Below are positions 45,592 through 54,844 of a DNA stretch of 64,000 nucleotides, piece by piece. The notes under the pieces were generated by a model. That model saw only the letters and a list, made by a program, of their open reading frames with translations, searched no databases and was not told the DNA's origin. Every line of letters starts with the position of its first letter. Position 1 is the stretch's first letter. Source of the stretch: Streptomyces massasporeus (GTDB lineage Bacteria > Actinomycetota > Actinomycetes > Streptomycetales > Streptomycetaceae). The DNA lies in assembly GCF_014648995.1 (NCBI RefSeq), contig NZ_BMSE01000002.1, positions 1-64,000 of the forward strand, given 5' to 3'. Made by a program: the position numbers and the translations under genes.

Positions 45592-47828
45592 CTCTCGATC
45601 AGCGCCTCGGAACGGGTGCGGGCGCCCTCGGTCCGGCGGGCCGCGGGCAGCAGCGCCCCGCCCCGCTCGTCCAGCATCAGCAGCCGGACGACCCGCTCGG
45701 CGGCCCGCCCGTCCTCGAACTCGCAGTACCGCTCCCGGAAGCCCGCCCGCAGCCGCGCCGCCTCGGCGTCCTGCCAGGTGCCGGACGCGAACAGCCAGGC
45801 CAGCTCGCGGTACGAGCGCGACACATGGCCCGGCGCGTCGGCCGTGATGTCGAAGTAGGCGCCCCGGCTCGCCGCGTACGCCCCCCAGTCGTCGGCGTGC
45901 ACGACGATCGGCCGGTCCAGCAGGGCGTAGTCGAACATCAGGGCGGAGTAGTCGGTGACCAGCACGTCGGAGGCGAGCATCACGTCCTCGACGTGCGGCT
46001 CGTCGGTCGCGTCCACCAGCACGCCCCGCCGGTGCAGGTCGGACAGGCCGAGACCCCGCGCGACGCCCGCTGCCAGCGACGGGTGCAGACGGACGACCAG
46101 CGTGTGCCCGGGGCCCAGATCCGCGGCGAACCGGGCCAGGTCGAACCGGTCGACGTGGCCGCCCCGCCGGTAGTCGCGCCGGGTCGGCGCGTACAGCACG
46201 ACCGTGTGGTCGGCGGGGACACCGAGCCGCTCGCGCACCTCCCGTCCCTGCTCCGGACCGGCGCCGACCAGCACGTCGTTGCGCGGGCTGCCGGTCCGCA
46301 GCGAGGTGAAGTGGCACGGGTACGCCCGCTCCCACGCCCGTTCCGCGTGCCGCCCCGCGACCAGGCTGTAGTCCCAGCGGTCGGCGCGGCGCAGCATCTG
46401 CGGCACGTCGAACCCGTGCCGGGCCCCCGGCTTGGTCAGCAGGTCGGCGCCCATGTACTTGAGCGGCGTGCCCTGGTGGGTGTGGATGTGGACGCTGCCG
46501 GGCCGCTTGGCCAGGGTGCCGGGCCAGTTGACGTTGTTCACCCAGTACGTGGCCCGCGCCATGACCTCGTGGTAGCGCCGCGAGCCCGGCGTCACATGGT
46601 CGACGCCGGGCGGCAGCGCGTCCACCGCGTCCTCCCGGACCACCCACACGCCCCGGATGTGCGGGGCGAGCTCGCGCGCCTTCGCGTGGATCGCGGCCGG
46701 ATCACCGGTCACGCCCCGGTGATGGGTCGCCGAGTAGACGGCGAGGTGCGGATCGAGGGGGCGCTTCGACTGGGCCGCGTACCAACCGCGCAGGGCCGTC
46801 TCCGACGCCCTCTTCGCCACCCTCCGCTGCCCGCCCAGGGCGGCGGCGCGCAGGTCCCGCACCCCGCGAGCCGCCGCGTACGACGCGTAGGGCGCCGAGG
46901 CGAGCAGCCGCATCTCGACGCCGCGCCAGCCGTCCGGCAGCGGGAAGCCGCCCTCGGGGAGGTGACGGCGGTGGAAGGAGCGGATCTCGCGGTAGAAGTC
47001 GCCCCGGTCGGCGGGCCGGACCCGGTCCTCGCGGGCCAGCACGAACAGCATGTGGTCCAGCGCCCGCTCCAGCAGCAGCGGCCGCGCCCAGTCGAGGTCC
47101 GGGCGCTGCTCCAGGAACGTGAACAGCCCCTCGTACTGCGGGAAGATGTCGAAGTGCCGACGCCCGGGCGTCTTGGTGATCGCGCCCTGCCGGCGCTGCC
47201 GGTACTCCACGCCGATCCGGTCCAGGCAGGCGATGCGGTCGGCCAGCACCATCGAGCGGTAGGTGACCGGCGCGTCCTCGTACAGCCCCGGCGCGTACCG
47301 CAGGCCGTGCTCCTGGAGGAACGACCGCCGGTAGGCCTTGTTCCAGGCGACCAGGAACAGGTTCAGATACTGCGGGCTCTCCCGGATGCCGAACGTCTCC
47401 AGGCCCGCCGCGGCCAGCAGGTCCGCCGCCTCGCTGCGCCCGCCGCGGCCCCACCAGTGGGTGCGCACATGGTCGAAGACCAGGATGTCCGGGTCGCCGG
47501 TCGCCGCCAGGCGCGCGGCGACGGCGGCCAGCAGGCCCGGCGTGTAGTGGTCGTCGCTGTCCAGGAACAGGACGTAGTCACCGGCCGCCTGCGCGAGTCC
47601 GGCGTTGCGGGCCCGGCCGAGGCCCACGTTCTCCGGCAGGTGCAGCACCCGCACCCGGTCGTCGCGGGCGGCGTACTCGTCGAGGATCGCGCCGCTGCCG
47701 TCGGGTGAGCGGTCGTCCACGGCGATCACCTCGAAGTCGCCGTGGGACTGGCCGAGCACCGAGTCGAGACACTCGCGCAGGAAACCCTGCACCTTGTAGA
47801 CGGGGACGATGATGCTGAAGCGGGGCAC
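45588..47828 (-). CDS. bifunctional GT2/TagF-type glycerophosphotransferase (paralogue 2)
   Basis: 746 residues from a GTG at 47828 with AAGGAG upstream. N-terminal GT2 domain (about 1-240): MPRFSIIVPVYKVQGFL, intact DxD in YVLFLDSDDHYTPG, and LYEDAPVTYRSM. C-terminal glycerophosphotransferase domain (about 370-720): VTGDPAAIHAKARELA, VHIHTHQGTPLKYMG, SPRNDVLV, LYAPTRRDYRRGG and VTDYSALMFDYALLDRPIV. It probably transfers a sugar and a polyol-phosphate unit in turn to a lipid-linked wall polymer. It is coupled to the AftB-like gene downstream and 8 bases from paralogue 3 upstream. Confidence 0.9.
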   Translation of the reverse strand: MPRFSIIVPVYKVQGFLRECLDSVLGQSHGDFEVIAVDDRSPDGSGAILDEYAARDDRVRVLHLPENVGLGRARNAGLAQAAGDYVLFLDSDDHYTPGLLAAVAARLAATGDPDILVFDHVRTHWWGRGGRSEAADLLAAAGLETFGIRESPQYLNLFLVAWNKAYRRSFLQEHGLRYAPGLYEDAPVTYRSMVLADRIACLDRIGVEYRQRRQGAITKTPGRRHFDIFPQYEGLFTFLEQRPDLDWARPLLLERALDHMLFVLAREDRVRPADRGDFYREIRSFHRRHLPEGGFPLPDGWRGVEMRLLASAPYASYAAARGVRDLRAAALGGQRRVAKRASETALRGWYAAQSKRPLDPHLAVYSATHHRGVTGDPAAIHAKARELAPHIRGVWVVREDAVDALPPGVDHVTPGSRRYHEVMARATYWVNNVNWPGTLAKRPGSVHIHTHQGTPLKYMGADLLTKPGARHGFDVPQMLRRADRWDYSLVAGRHAERAWERAYPCHFTSLRTGSPRNDVLVGAGPEQGREVRERLGVPADHTVVLYAPTRRDYRRGGHVDRFDLARFAADLGPGHTLVVRLHPSLAAGVARGLGLSDLHRRGVLVDATDEPHVEDVMLASDVLVTDYSALMFDYALLDRPIVVHADDWGAYAASRGAYFDITADAPGHVSRSYRELAWLFASGTWQDAEAARLRAGFRERYCEFEDGRAAERVVRLLMLDERGGALLPAARRTEGARTRSEALIER

Positions 47829-47836
47829 TTCTTCGG

Positions 47837-50035
47837 TCAGCTCCTTACGAGGGTGGCGGCGGGGGCCGGGACGCGCTCCGCGAGCGGGATCACGGGCGGG
47901 ATCGACTCGGGCGGCTCCCCGAGCAGCACCCGGCGCACGACGCGCTCGGCGGCCCGTCCATCGTCGAACTGGCAGAAGCGCTCCCGGAACGCGGCCCGCA
48001 GGGACGTGGCGGTCTCGTCCGCGTAGGAGCCGTCGCGGAAGACGGCCGCCAGCTCCTCGGGCGTCCGGGCGACCCGGCCCGGCGGGAGCTCCATGAGGTC
48101 GAAGTAGACGCCCCGGGTCTCCCGGTAGACGTCCCAGTCGTCGGCGTAGGCGACGATCGGCCGGTCGAGGTTGGCGTAGTCGAACATGATCGACGAGTAG
48201 TCCGTGATCAGCGCGTCGGCGGCCAGGCAGACGTCCTCCGACGAGCGGTGCCCGGTGACGTCGATGATCCGCCCGCCGCCCCTGCCGGGCCCCTGGTCGT
48301 AGAAGTAGTGGGCGCGCAGCAGCACCACGTAGTCGTCGCCGATCGCCTCACAGAACTCCGCCAGGTCCAGGCCCGTCTCGAAGCCGGTGGCGTAGTCGCG
48401 GTGCGTGGGTGCGTAGAGCAGGGCCTTCTTGCCGTCGGGGACGCCCAGTTCCCTGCGGACGCGGGCGACGTCCTCGGCGGACGCCCTGCAGTAGACGTCG
48501 TTGCGCGGATAGCCGTACTCGAGCGTCTCGTGCGCGCCGGGGAACGCCCGCTCCCACATCTCGGTGGAGTGCCGGTTGGACGTCAGGTTGAAGTCCCAGC
48601 GGTCCACCCGGGCCAGCAGCTTGGCGAAGCTGCCGGTCGCCGCGGCCACCACGGGGTACGTCGCCTGGTCGGCGCCCATCGTCTTCAGCGGGGTGCCGTG
48701 CTGGGTCTGGAGGTGCACGCTGCCGGGGCGCTTGACCACGGCGTCCGCGAAGTTGGCGTTGTTGACCAGGTACTTCGCGCGTGCCAGCACCTGCCAGTAC
48801 TTCCGGCTGCCGATCACCGCGTGCTCGACGCCCGGCGGCACGCTGCCCACCGCCTCCGGCTCCACCAGGAAGACAGAGCGCAGATGTGGGGCGAGCAGGC
48901 GGGCCTTGGCGTGGATCGCGGCCGGGTTGCAGGCGTAGCCGCGGCCCCAGTACGCGCAGTACACGACGAGGTTCCGGTCGAGCGGGAGGCGCAGGGCGGC
49001 CGCGTAGCGCAGCCGGGTGCGCAGTCCCCGCGGGCGGGGGAGCAGCGCGGCGGCCCGCGACGCCGTCCGGTGGGCGGCGCGCAGGGTCCGGAACGCCGCG
49101 TACGACCCCGAGGCCAGCAGCCGGTGCTGGACGCCGACGCTGCCGCCGGGCGCCCGGTATCCGGCGGGGCGGTGCCGCCGGTAGAGCGCGCTCGCCCGCC
49201 GGAAGAAGGCGCGGCGTCCGGACGTCAGCCGCCGCGGGTGGGCGGCCGTCTTCAGCACGGCGGCGAAGAGCTGCTCGAACAGCGGCTTCAGCCGGTCCGC
49301 CGGCAGGTCCTGTTCCGCGGCCCGCGCCAGCACCCGCTCGGTCTGGTCCAGCAGCTCGGCGTGGTGCTCACCGGGCAGACCCAGCCGGTTGCCCTGCCGG
49401 CGCAGCAGGTGCCGGACGACGACCGCGCGCAGGGCCGCGACCCGCTCCGCCCGCAGGGCGACCAGCCCGCCGAAGCCGACATCGGTGAAGTGGTCGCCGG
49501 GGAAGGCGAGATCCCGCTCGGTGAGGAACGCCCGGCGGTAGACCGCGCTCCACGCCGGGAGCGCCACGCCCGTGAGCTGCGGAGCCCGGCCGGGGGAGAA
49601 GGCCCCCTCCGGCGTCCGGGCGAGCAGGGGCGCCGCCGGGTTGGTCGGCTCGCCCTCCCACCAGGGGGTGCGCTCGTGCTCGAAGTACAGGACGTCGACG
49701 TCGCCCACCGCGCTCATCCGCGTGTCCAGGGCCGCCAACGCCCCCGGGACCAGGACGTCGTCGCCGTCGAGAAACAGCACATGGCCGCCGACCGCCGCCT
49801 TCAGCCCGGTGTTGCGCGCCCCGGCCAGACCGGCCGACGGCGGCGAGTGCACCGGCGTCACCCGGGAGTCCCGCTCGGCGTACCCGGCGACGACGTCCGC
49901 CGCCGGTGCGTCGGGTGCGTCGCACACCGGGATCAGCTCGAAGTCGCCGAACGACTGGGCGAGGACGGAGTCCAGCGCCTGGGACAGCCGGCCCGCGACC
50001 CCATGGGACGGGACGACGATGCTGAAGCGGGGCAT
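47837..50035 (-). CDS. bifunctional GT2/TagF-type glycerophosphotransferase (paralogue 3)
   Basis: 732 residues. GT2 domain: MPRFSIVVPSHGVAGRLSQ, with DxD in VLFLDGDDVLVPG. The linker is rich in arginine. Glycerophosphotransferase domain (about 350-700): YACNPAAIHAKARLLAPHL, VHLQTQHGTPLKTMG, YPRNDVYC, LYAPTHRDYATG, LLRAHYFYDQ and ITDYSSIMFDYANLDRPIVAY. The ATG at 50035 opens the conserved MPRFS start shared with paralogue 2. The 197-base gap before paralogue 4 contains a CGGGCGTCC/GGACGCCCG hairpin, so it may begin a separate transcript with paralogue 2 and the AftB-like gene. Confidence 0.9.
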   Translation of the reverse strand: MPRFSIVVPSHGVAGRLSQALDSVLAQSFGDFELIPVCDAPDAPAADVVAGYAERDSRVTPVHSPPSAGLAGARNTGLKAAVGGHVLFLDGDDVLVPGALAALDTRMSAVGDVDVLYFEHERTPWWEGEPTNPAAPLLARTPEGAFSPGRAPQLTGVALPAWSAVYRRAFLTERDLAFPGDHFTDVGFGGLVALRAERVAALRAVVVRHLLRRQGNRLGLPGEHHAELLDQTERVLARAAEQDLPADRLKPLFEQLFAAVLKTAAHPRRLTSGRRAFFRRASALYRRHRPAGYRAPGGSVGVQHRLLASGSYAAFRTLRAAHRTASRAAALLPRPRGLRTRLRYAAALRLPLDRNLVVYCAYWGRGYACNPAAIHAKARLLAPHLRSVFLVEPEAVGSVPPGVEHAVIGSRKYWQVLARAKYLVNNANFADAVVKRPGSVHLQTQHGTPLKTMGADQATYPVVAAATGSFAKLLARVDRWDFNLTSNRHSTEMWERAFPGAHETLEYGYPRNDVYCRASAEDVARVRRELGVPDGKKALLYAPTHRDYATGFETGLDLAEFCEAIGDDYVVLLRAHYFYDQGPGRGGGRIIDVTGHRSSEDVCLAADALITDYSSIMFDYANLDRPIVAYADDWDVYRETRGVYFDLMELPPGRVARTPEELAAVFRDGSYADETATSLRAAFRERFCQFDDGRAAERVVRRVLLGEPPESIPPVIPLAERVPAPAATLVRS

Positions 50036-50131
50036 TCTGCTCTTTCTGTCGAGGGCGGTCGTCGCAGGGTGGTGGTGACGGGCCGTCTCATTCGGCGCGC
50101 GGTCCGTCCGGCGTGCCGTTCACACGGCGCG

Positions 50132-50150
50132 CGGGCGTCCCGGACGCCCG
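50132..50150. terminator. hairpin between TagF-like paralogues 3 and 4
   Basis: CGGGCGTCC (50132-50140) pairs with GGACGCCCG (50142-50150), leaving a tight loop. It lies in the 197-base gap downstream of paralogue 4 (minus strand). No U-tract follows; the termination role is uncertain. Nothing else recognisable lies in this gap. Confidence 0.35.
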
Positions 50151-50232
50151 GACGGGCGGCAGGAGGGCGGCCGGGACGGTGTCGGCCGCGACGGGCTGGA
50201 GGGCATGCGGACTCCCCGGATGAGAACCGTGG

Positions 50233-52506
50233 TCAGAGGCTGTCGGTGACGGCGTGCGGGGAGGCCGGCAGCGGCACCGTGGTGAGCGGTTCGCGCGTCA
50301 GCGACGCCGCCGCCGACGGCACCGGGCGGCGCTCGCCGAGCGGCACGACCGGCGGCAGCTCCGACTCCCCGAGGACGACCCGGCGCACGACCCGCTCGGC
50401 GGCCCGGCCGTCGTCGTAGGTGCAGAACCGCTCGCGGAACGCCGCCCGCAGCTGGGCCGAGCGGGACCCGCGCCAGTGGCCGGTGGCGAAGATGTCGATC
50501 AGCTCGTCCTCCCCGCGAGCGATCGCGCCCGGCGGGAAGTCGCGCAGGTCGAAGTAGGTGCCGCGGGCCGCGTCGTACGCCTCCCAGTCGTCGGCGTGGA
50601 CCACGATCGGCCGGTCCAGGTTGGCGTAGTCGAACATCAGCGACGAGTAGTCCGTGACCAGGGCGTCCGACGCCAGGCAGAGCGACTCCACGCTGGGGTG
50701 CCCGGAGACGTCGACGACCCGGCCGCAGGTGCTGGTCAGCGGGGCCTCGTAGGCGTGGTGGGCGCGGGCCAGGACGACGAAGCGCGGGCCGAGGCGGCGC
50801 ACGATCCGCTGGAGGTCGAGGGGGTGGCGCTGGGAGCGGCGGTAGTCGCGGTGGGTCGGCGCGTACAGGATCGCCACCGCGCCCCGCGGGATGCCGAGCG
50901 AGGCGCGCAACCGGGCCACGTCCGCCGGGGTCGCCGTCCGGAAGACGTCGTTGCGGGGGTAGCCGTACTCCAGCGTGGTGTAGCGGCCGGGGTGGACGCG
51001 CTCGTGGGTCAGTGTGGTGTGGCGGTTGGCGGACAGCACGTAGTCCCACCGTTCGACGTCCTTCAGCAGCCGCGCGAAGTCCCGGCCGCGGGCCGCCGCG
51101 GGGCGCTCCTGGAGGTCGAGGCCGAGATGGCCGAGCGGGGTGCCGTGCCCGGTCTGGATCAGGACCTGGCCGCGGCGCTTGGCCAGGCGGTCGTCGAAAC
51201 CGGTGTTGCTGACCAGGTAGCGGGAGCGGGCGAGCGCCGTCCAGTAGGCGGCCGTCCCGGGGACGAGGCGGCGCGGGCCGGGCGGGATCGTGTGGTGGTG
51301 CTCGCGGCGGGCGATCCACGCCGTGCGGATGTGCGGCGCGAGCTCGCGGAACGCGGTCTCCAGCGCGCCCGGGTTGCAGCCGTGCCCGCGGCCGTCGTAG
51401 GCGGCGAACGCGGCGCGGTCGGCGCGCAGCGGCAGGCAGCGCTGCACGCGGTAGTGGGTCCTGAGGGCGGCCGACCGCAGGCCCCTCAGCAGCTTCCCGG
51501 TGGTCCGGGCGGCGGCGCGCTGCAGGGCCGAGGCCAGTTGCAGGGTGCGGTAGGTGCGGTGCAGGCCGAAGCGGATCAGGACGTGGTGGATCCGGCAGCG
51601 CAGGGGGACGGGCACGCCGGGGGTGCGGTAACGGCGGTAGTGGGCGCGGGCCCGGCGCAGGAAGTCGGCGCGCGAGCCCCGCGGCAGCCGGTCCCGCCGG
51701 GAGTACACGATCGCCAGATGGTGCACCATGCGGCGGAACAGCACCGGCCGCCACTGGGCCAGTTCGGGACGCTCGTCGACGAACGCGAAGACCCGCTCGT
51801 ACTGCTCGAAGACGTCGAAGTGCCGCTCGCTGGTGGTGCGCAGGATGCTGCCCTGCCGCCGCTGCCGGTAGTGCACGCAGACCCGGTCGAGGGTCGCGAT
51901 CGAGTCGGCGGTCATCAGCACCGGGTACGTCCACGGCGTGTCCTCGTAGACGCCGGGCGGGAAGGCGAACTCCTCCCGCTCGACGAACTCCCGCCGGTAG
52001 GCCTTGTTCCAGGCGACCATCAGCAGCCGTAGCAGCCCCGGCCGGTCCTCCAGCCGGAACGGCGCCGGGCCCTGCTCGGTCAACTGCAGGGCCGCCTGGT
52101 TGCGGATCGCCTCACCCGTCCAGTACGTGCGCGCGTAGTCGAACACCAGCACGTCCGGCTCGCCGGTCTCCTTCAGCCGGTCGGCGATCGAGCGCAGCGC
52201 GTCGGGCGTCAGGGTGTCGTCGCTGTCGAGGAACAGCAGGTAGTCGCCGCTCGCGTGCGCCACGCCGGCGTTTCTCGCGCGGCCCAGACCGACGTTCTCC
52301 GGCAGATGGACGGGGCGGACGCGCGGGTCGCGGGCGGCGAACTCGTCGATGATCGCGCCGCACGCGTCCGGCGAGCAGTCGTCGACGACGATCAGTTCCA
52401 GATCGGGACAGGACTGGGAGAGCACCGATTCGAGGCACTCGTGCAGGTACGCCTGAACCTGGTACGCGGGGACAATGACACTGAACCTGGGCAAGAGGCC
52501 ATCCAT
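50233..52506 (-). CDS. bifunctional GT2/TagF-type glycerophosphotransferase (paralogue 4)
   Basis: 757 residues from the ATG at 52506; a TTG five codons in would align with the MPRFS start of its paralogues. GT2 domain: RFSVIVPAYQVQAYLHECL, DxD in YLLFLDSDDTLTPD, VYEDTPWTYPVLM. Glycerophosphotransferase domain: CNPGALETAFRELAPHI, VLIQTGHGTPLGHLG, YPRNDVFR, LYAPTHRDYRRSQ, LARAHHAYE and VTDYSSLMFDYANLDRPIVVH. The acceptor-site His motif reads TGHGTPLG where the others have HGTPLK, so donor or acceptor preference may differ. It is closest to paralogue 2 in the N-terminal domain. The ABC importer genes lie upstream on the same strand. Confidence 0.9.
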   Translation of the reverse strand: MDGLLPRFSVIVPAYQVQAYLHECLESVLSQSCPDLELIVVDDCSPDACGAIIDEFAARDPRVRPVHLPENVGLGRARNAGVAHASGDYLLFLDSDDTLTPDALRSIADRLKETGEPDVLVFDYARTYWTGEAIRNQAALQLTEQGPAPFRLEDRPGLLRLLMVAWNKAYRREFVEREEFAFPPGVYEDTPWTYPVLMTADSIATLDRVCVHYRQRRQGSILRTTSERHFDVFEQYERVFAFVDERPELAQWRPVLFRRMVHHLAIVYSRRDRLPRGSRADFLRRARAHYRRYRTPGVPVPLRCRIHHVLIRFGLHRTYRTLQLASALQRAAARTTGKLLRGLRSAALRTHYRVQRCLPLRADRAAFAAYDGRGHGCNPGALETAFRELAPHIRTAWIARREHHHTIPPGPRRLVPGTAAYWTALARSRYLVSNTGFDDRLAKRRGQVLIQTGHGTPLGHLGLDLQERPAAARGRDFARLLKDVERWDYVLSANRHTTLTHERVHPGRYTTLEYGYPRNDVFRTATPADVARLRASLGIPRGAVAILYAPTHRDYRRSQRHPLDLQRIVRRLGPRFVVLARAHHAYEAPLTSTCGRVVDVSGHPSVESLCLASDALVTDYSSLMFDYANLDRPIVVHADDWEAYDAARGTYFDLRDFPPGAIARGEDELIDIFATGHWRGSRSAQLRAAFRERFCTYDDGRAAERVVRRVVLGESELPPVVPLGERRPVPSAAASLTREPLTTVPLPASPHAVTDSL

Positions 52507-52636
52507 CGGTCGGCGCGGGCGTTCGGCCCGGGAACGGCCGATGGGCCGACTTGGTTACGGTGGCTACGGCATCCGGGGGAACGCGGAAGGGGCGGACCGC
52601 CCCCGGCCCGCCCTTCCAACCGCCTTGCTGTAGAAG

Positions 52637-53497
52637 CTATTTGACCGCGCCCGCCATGACGCCGGACACGAACTGCCGCTGGAACGCGAAGAAGACGGCC
52701 AGCGGGACCACCATCGAGATGAACGCGCCGGGTGCCAGCACGTCGATGTTGTTGCCGAACTGCCGTACCTGGGTCTGCAGTGCGACCGTGATCGGCTGGC
52801 TCCCGGAGTCCGAGAAGATCAGCGCGACGAGCAGGTCGTTCCACACCCACAGGAACTGGAAGATGCCGAGGGCCGCGATCGCCGGGGCGCCGAGCGGCAT
52901 CACGACACGGAAGAACAGGCGCAGTTCACCCGCCCCGTCCAGGCGCGCCGCCTCCAGCAGCTCGCGCGGGATCTCCGCGAAGAAGTTCCGCAGCAGGAAC
53001 ACCGCGAACGGCAGTCCGAAACCGACGTGGAAGAGCACCACGCCGAGCACCGAGCCGAAGACGCCGATCTTGCCGAAGAGTTCGGCGATCGGGATCAGCG
53101 CCACCTGCACGGGCACGACCAACAGACCGACCACGCCCAGGAACCACCAGTCCCGGCCCGGGAACTCCATCCAGGCGAAGGCGTAGCCGGCCAGCGAGCC
53201 GATGATCACCACCAGCAGGGTCGCCGGGACGGTGATCCACACCGTGTTCAGCAGGCTGCTGGTGATGTCCTCGTTCTCCAGCAGCTTCCGGTAGCTGTCG
53301 AAGGTGATCTGCGAGGGCTCGGTGAACACCTTCCACCAGCCGCTCGCCGCGATGTCCTCCGGCGCGCGGAGACTGGACAGCAGCAGTCCGATCGTCGGCA
53401 CCAGCCAGAACAGTCCGACGACGATGAGGAACACCCGCAGCAGTCCGCCGCTGACCCCCTCGGCGAGCCGCGAACCCAGCGACTGTCTGGCCTTCAT
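52637..53497 (-). CDS. carbohydrate ABC transporter permease, MalG type
   Basis: 286 residues from the ATG at 53497, overlapping the stop of the other permease as ATGA. Six hydrophobic segments are visible. The EAA loop that contacts the ATPase reads EIPRELLEAARLDGAGELRL, and the C-terminus is FQRQFVSGVMAGAVK, usual for this family. It forms the membrane channel with the MalF-type partner. The 130 bases after its stop contain a GGGGCG/CGCCCC inverted repeat that may help termination. Confidence 0.94.
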   Translation of the reverse strand: MKARQSLGSRLAEGVSGGLLRVFLIVVGLFWLVPTIGLLLSSLRAPEDIAASGWWKVFTEPSQITFDSYRKLLENEDITSSLLNTVWITVPATLLVVIIGSLAGYAFAWMEFPGRDWWFLGVVGLLVVPVQVALIPIAELFGKIGVFGSVLGVVLFHVGFGLPFAVFLLRNFFAEIPRELLEAARLDGAGELRLFFRVVMPLGAPAIAALGIFQFLWVWNDLLVALIFSDSGSQPITVALQTQVRQFGNNIDVLAPGAFISMVVPLAVFFAFQRQFVSGVMAGAVK

Positions 53498-54840
53498 CGC
53501 CGCACCTCCCGCCTGAGCCTGCGTACGTTGAACCACATCACCGGGATCACGAGCAGCAGCAGGAACACCGAGATGGCGCTGGCGATGCCCGGCTGGTCCT
53601 CGGAGAACCCCTTGCGGTACAGCTCCAGGGCGAGGACGTTCGCGTCGTCCTGGGAGGAGCCCGGAGCGATGATGAAGACCAGGTCGAAGATCTTCAGCAC
53701 ATTGATCATCAGGGTGACGGCGACGACCGCGAGGACAGGCGCCAGCAGCGGCACCGTGACGCGTCTGAACACCTGCCACTCGCTCGCGCCGTCGACCCGG
53801 GCCGCCTCCAGCAGCTCCCGGGGCACGCTGGCGAGCCCGGCCGCGATCAGCACCATCGCGAAGCCGGCCCACATCCAGATGTACGAGCCGATGATGGACG
53901 GGGTGACCAGGGACGGGCCGAGCCAGTCCAGGCCGTTGTACGGCTCCTTGAAGTTGCTCGCCGGGAGCCGGAGTTGGGCCCCGTCGGCCGCGGCGGGCAG
54001 CGTGAAGGTGCCGTCGTCGGCGGCCGTCGCCGACGCCACCACCTTCCCGTCCTTCACGGCCTCGACCTTCATCCCGGCATAGCCCAGTTCGGCCGGGTCG
54101 ACGGTGTTGAGCGTGCCGACGCCCTTGCCGCGGGTGAAGTCCTGCCAGGTCGTGCCCGTGACCTTGTCCGGCTCGGGCTTCGGCGCCACCGCGGCTTTCG
54201 CCCCGTCGGGCATCAGATCGGGCGCCACACCCACCAGCGGCAGCGAGACCGCCTCGCCCGTGCGGACGGGTGACGTGGTGATGAACGCGCCCCCGCCGGC
54301 CGGTTTCAGCGGCGATTCCCGGCCGGGGTGGGCCTTCGGGAACGCCGACGCCTGGGAGAACGTGTCGTGCACGCCCACCCACACCGCGTTCGCGACGCCC
54401 TTGTCCGGGTCCTGGTCGTACACCAGGCGGAAGATGATGCCCGCCGCCAGCATAGAGATCGCCATCGGCATGAAGACGACCAGTTTGAACGCCGTACCCC
54501 AACGCACCCGTTCGGTCAGCACCGCGAAGATCAGGCCGAGCGCCGTCGCGATCGTCGGCGCGAACACCACCCAGATGATGTTGTTCTTCAGCGCGGTGCG
54601 GATGCCCTCGTCGGTGAAGAGGGACTTGTAGTTGTCTATTCCGGCGAAGCCGTCACCGGACTGGTCGTAGAAACTGCGCACGACCGAGTACCCGATCGGG
54701 TACACCACGAGCGCGCCGAGCAGGACGAGCGCGGGTAGCAGGAACAGCGCCGCGACGGTCCTGCGGGTGCCGGTCACACTCTTGCGCGACTTGGGAGCGG
54801 CAGGGGGCTTGTCGCCCCCTGCCGCCGAAACCGACGTCAT
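53494..54840 (-). CDS. carbohydrate ABC transporter permease, MalF type, with large external insert
   Basis: 448 residues, roughly 130-150 longer than most sugar permeases of this type. Transmembrane segments near residues 27-48, 90-112 and 120-142 are followed by an insertion at about 150-305. The insertion is polar and contains GKVVASATAADDGTFTLPAA, which suggests a small beta-sandwich (carboxypeptidase-regulatory-like) fold. The remaining helices and the EAA loop SVPRELLEAARVDGASEW then follow. The insert should face outward, where it could contact the binding protein. Only 4 bases separate it from the binding-protein gene. Confidence 0.92.
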   Translation of the reverse strand: MTSVSAAGGDKPPAAPKSRKSVTGTRRTVAALFLLPALVLLGALVVYPIGYSVVRSFYDQSGDGFAGIDNYKSLFTDEGIRTALKNNIIWVVFAPTIATALGLIFAVLTERVRWGTAFKLVVFMPMAISMLAAGIIFRLVYDQDPDKGVANAVWVGVHDTFSQASAFPKAHPGRESPLKPAGGGAFITTSPVRTGEAVSLPLVGVAPDLMPDGAKAAVAPKPEPDKVTGTTWQDFTRGKGVGTLNTVDPAELGYAGMKVEAVKDGKVVASATAADDGTFTLPAAADGAQLRLPASNFKEPYNGLDWLGPSLVTPSIIGSYIWMWAGFAMVLIAAGLASVPRELLEAARVDGASEWQVFRRVTVPLLAPVLAVVAVTLMINVLKIFDLVFIIAPGSSQDDANVLALELYRKGFSEDQPGIASAISVFLLLLVIPVMWFNVRRLRREVRR

Positions 54841-54844
54841 GACG

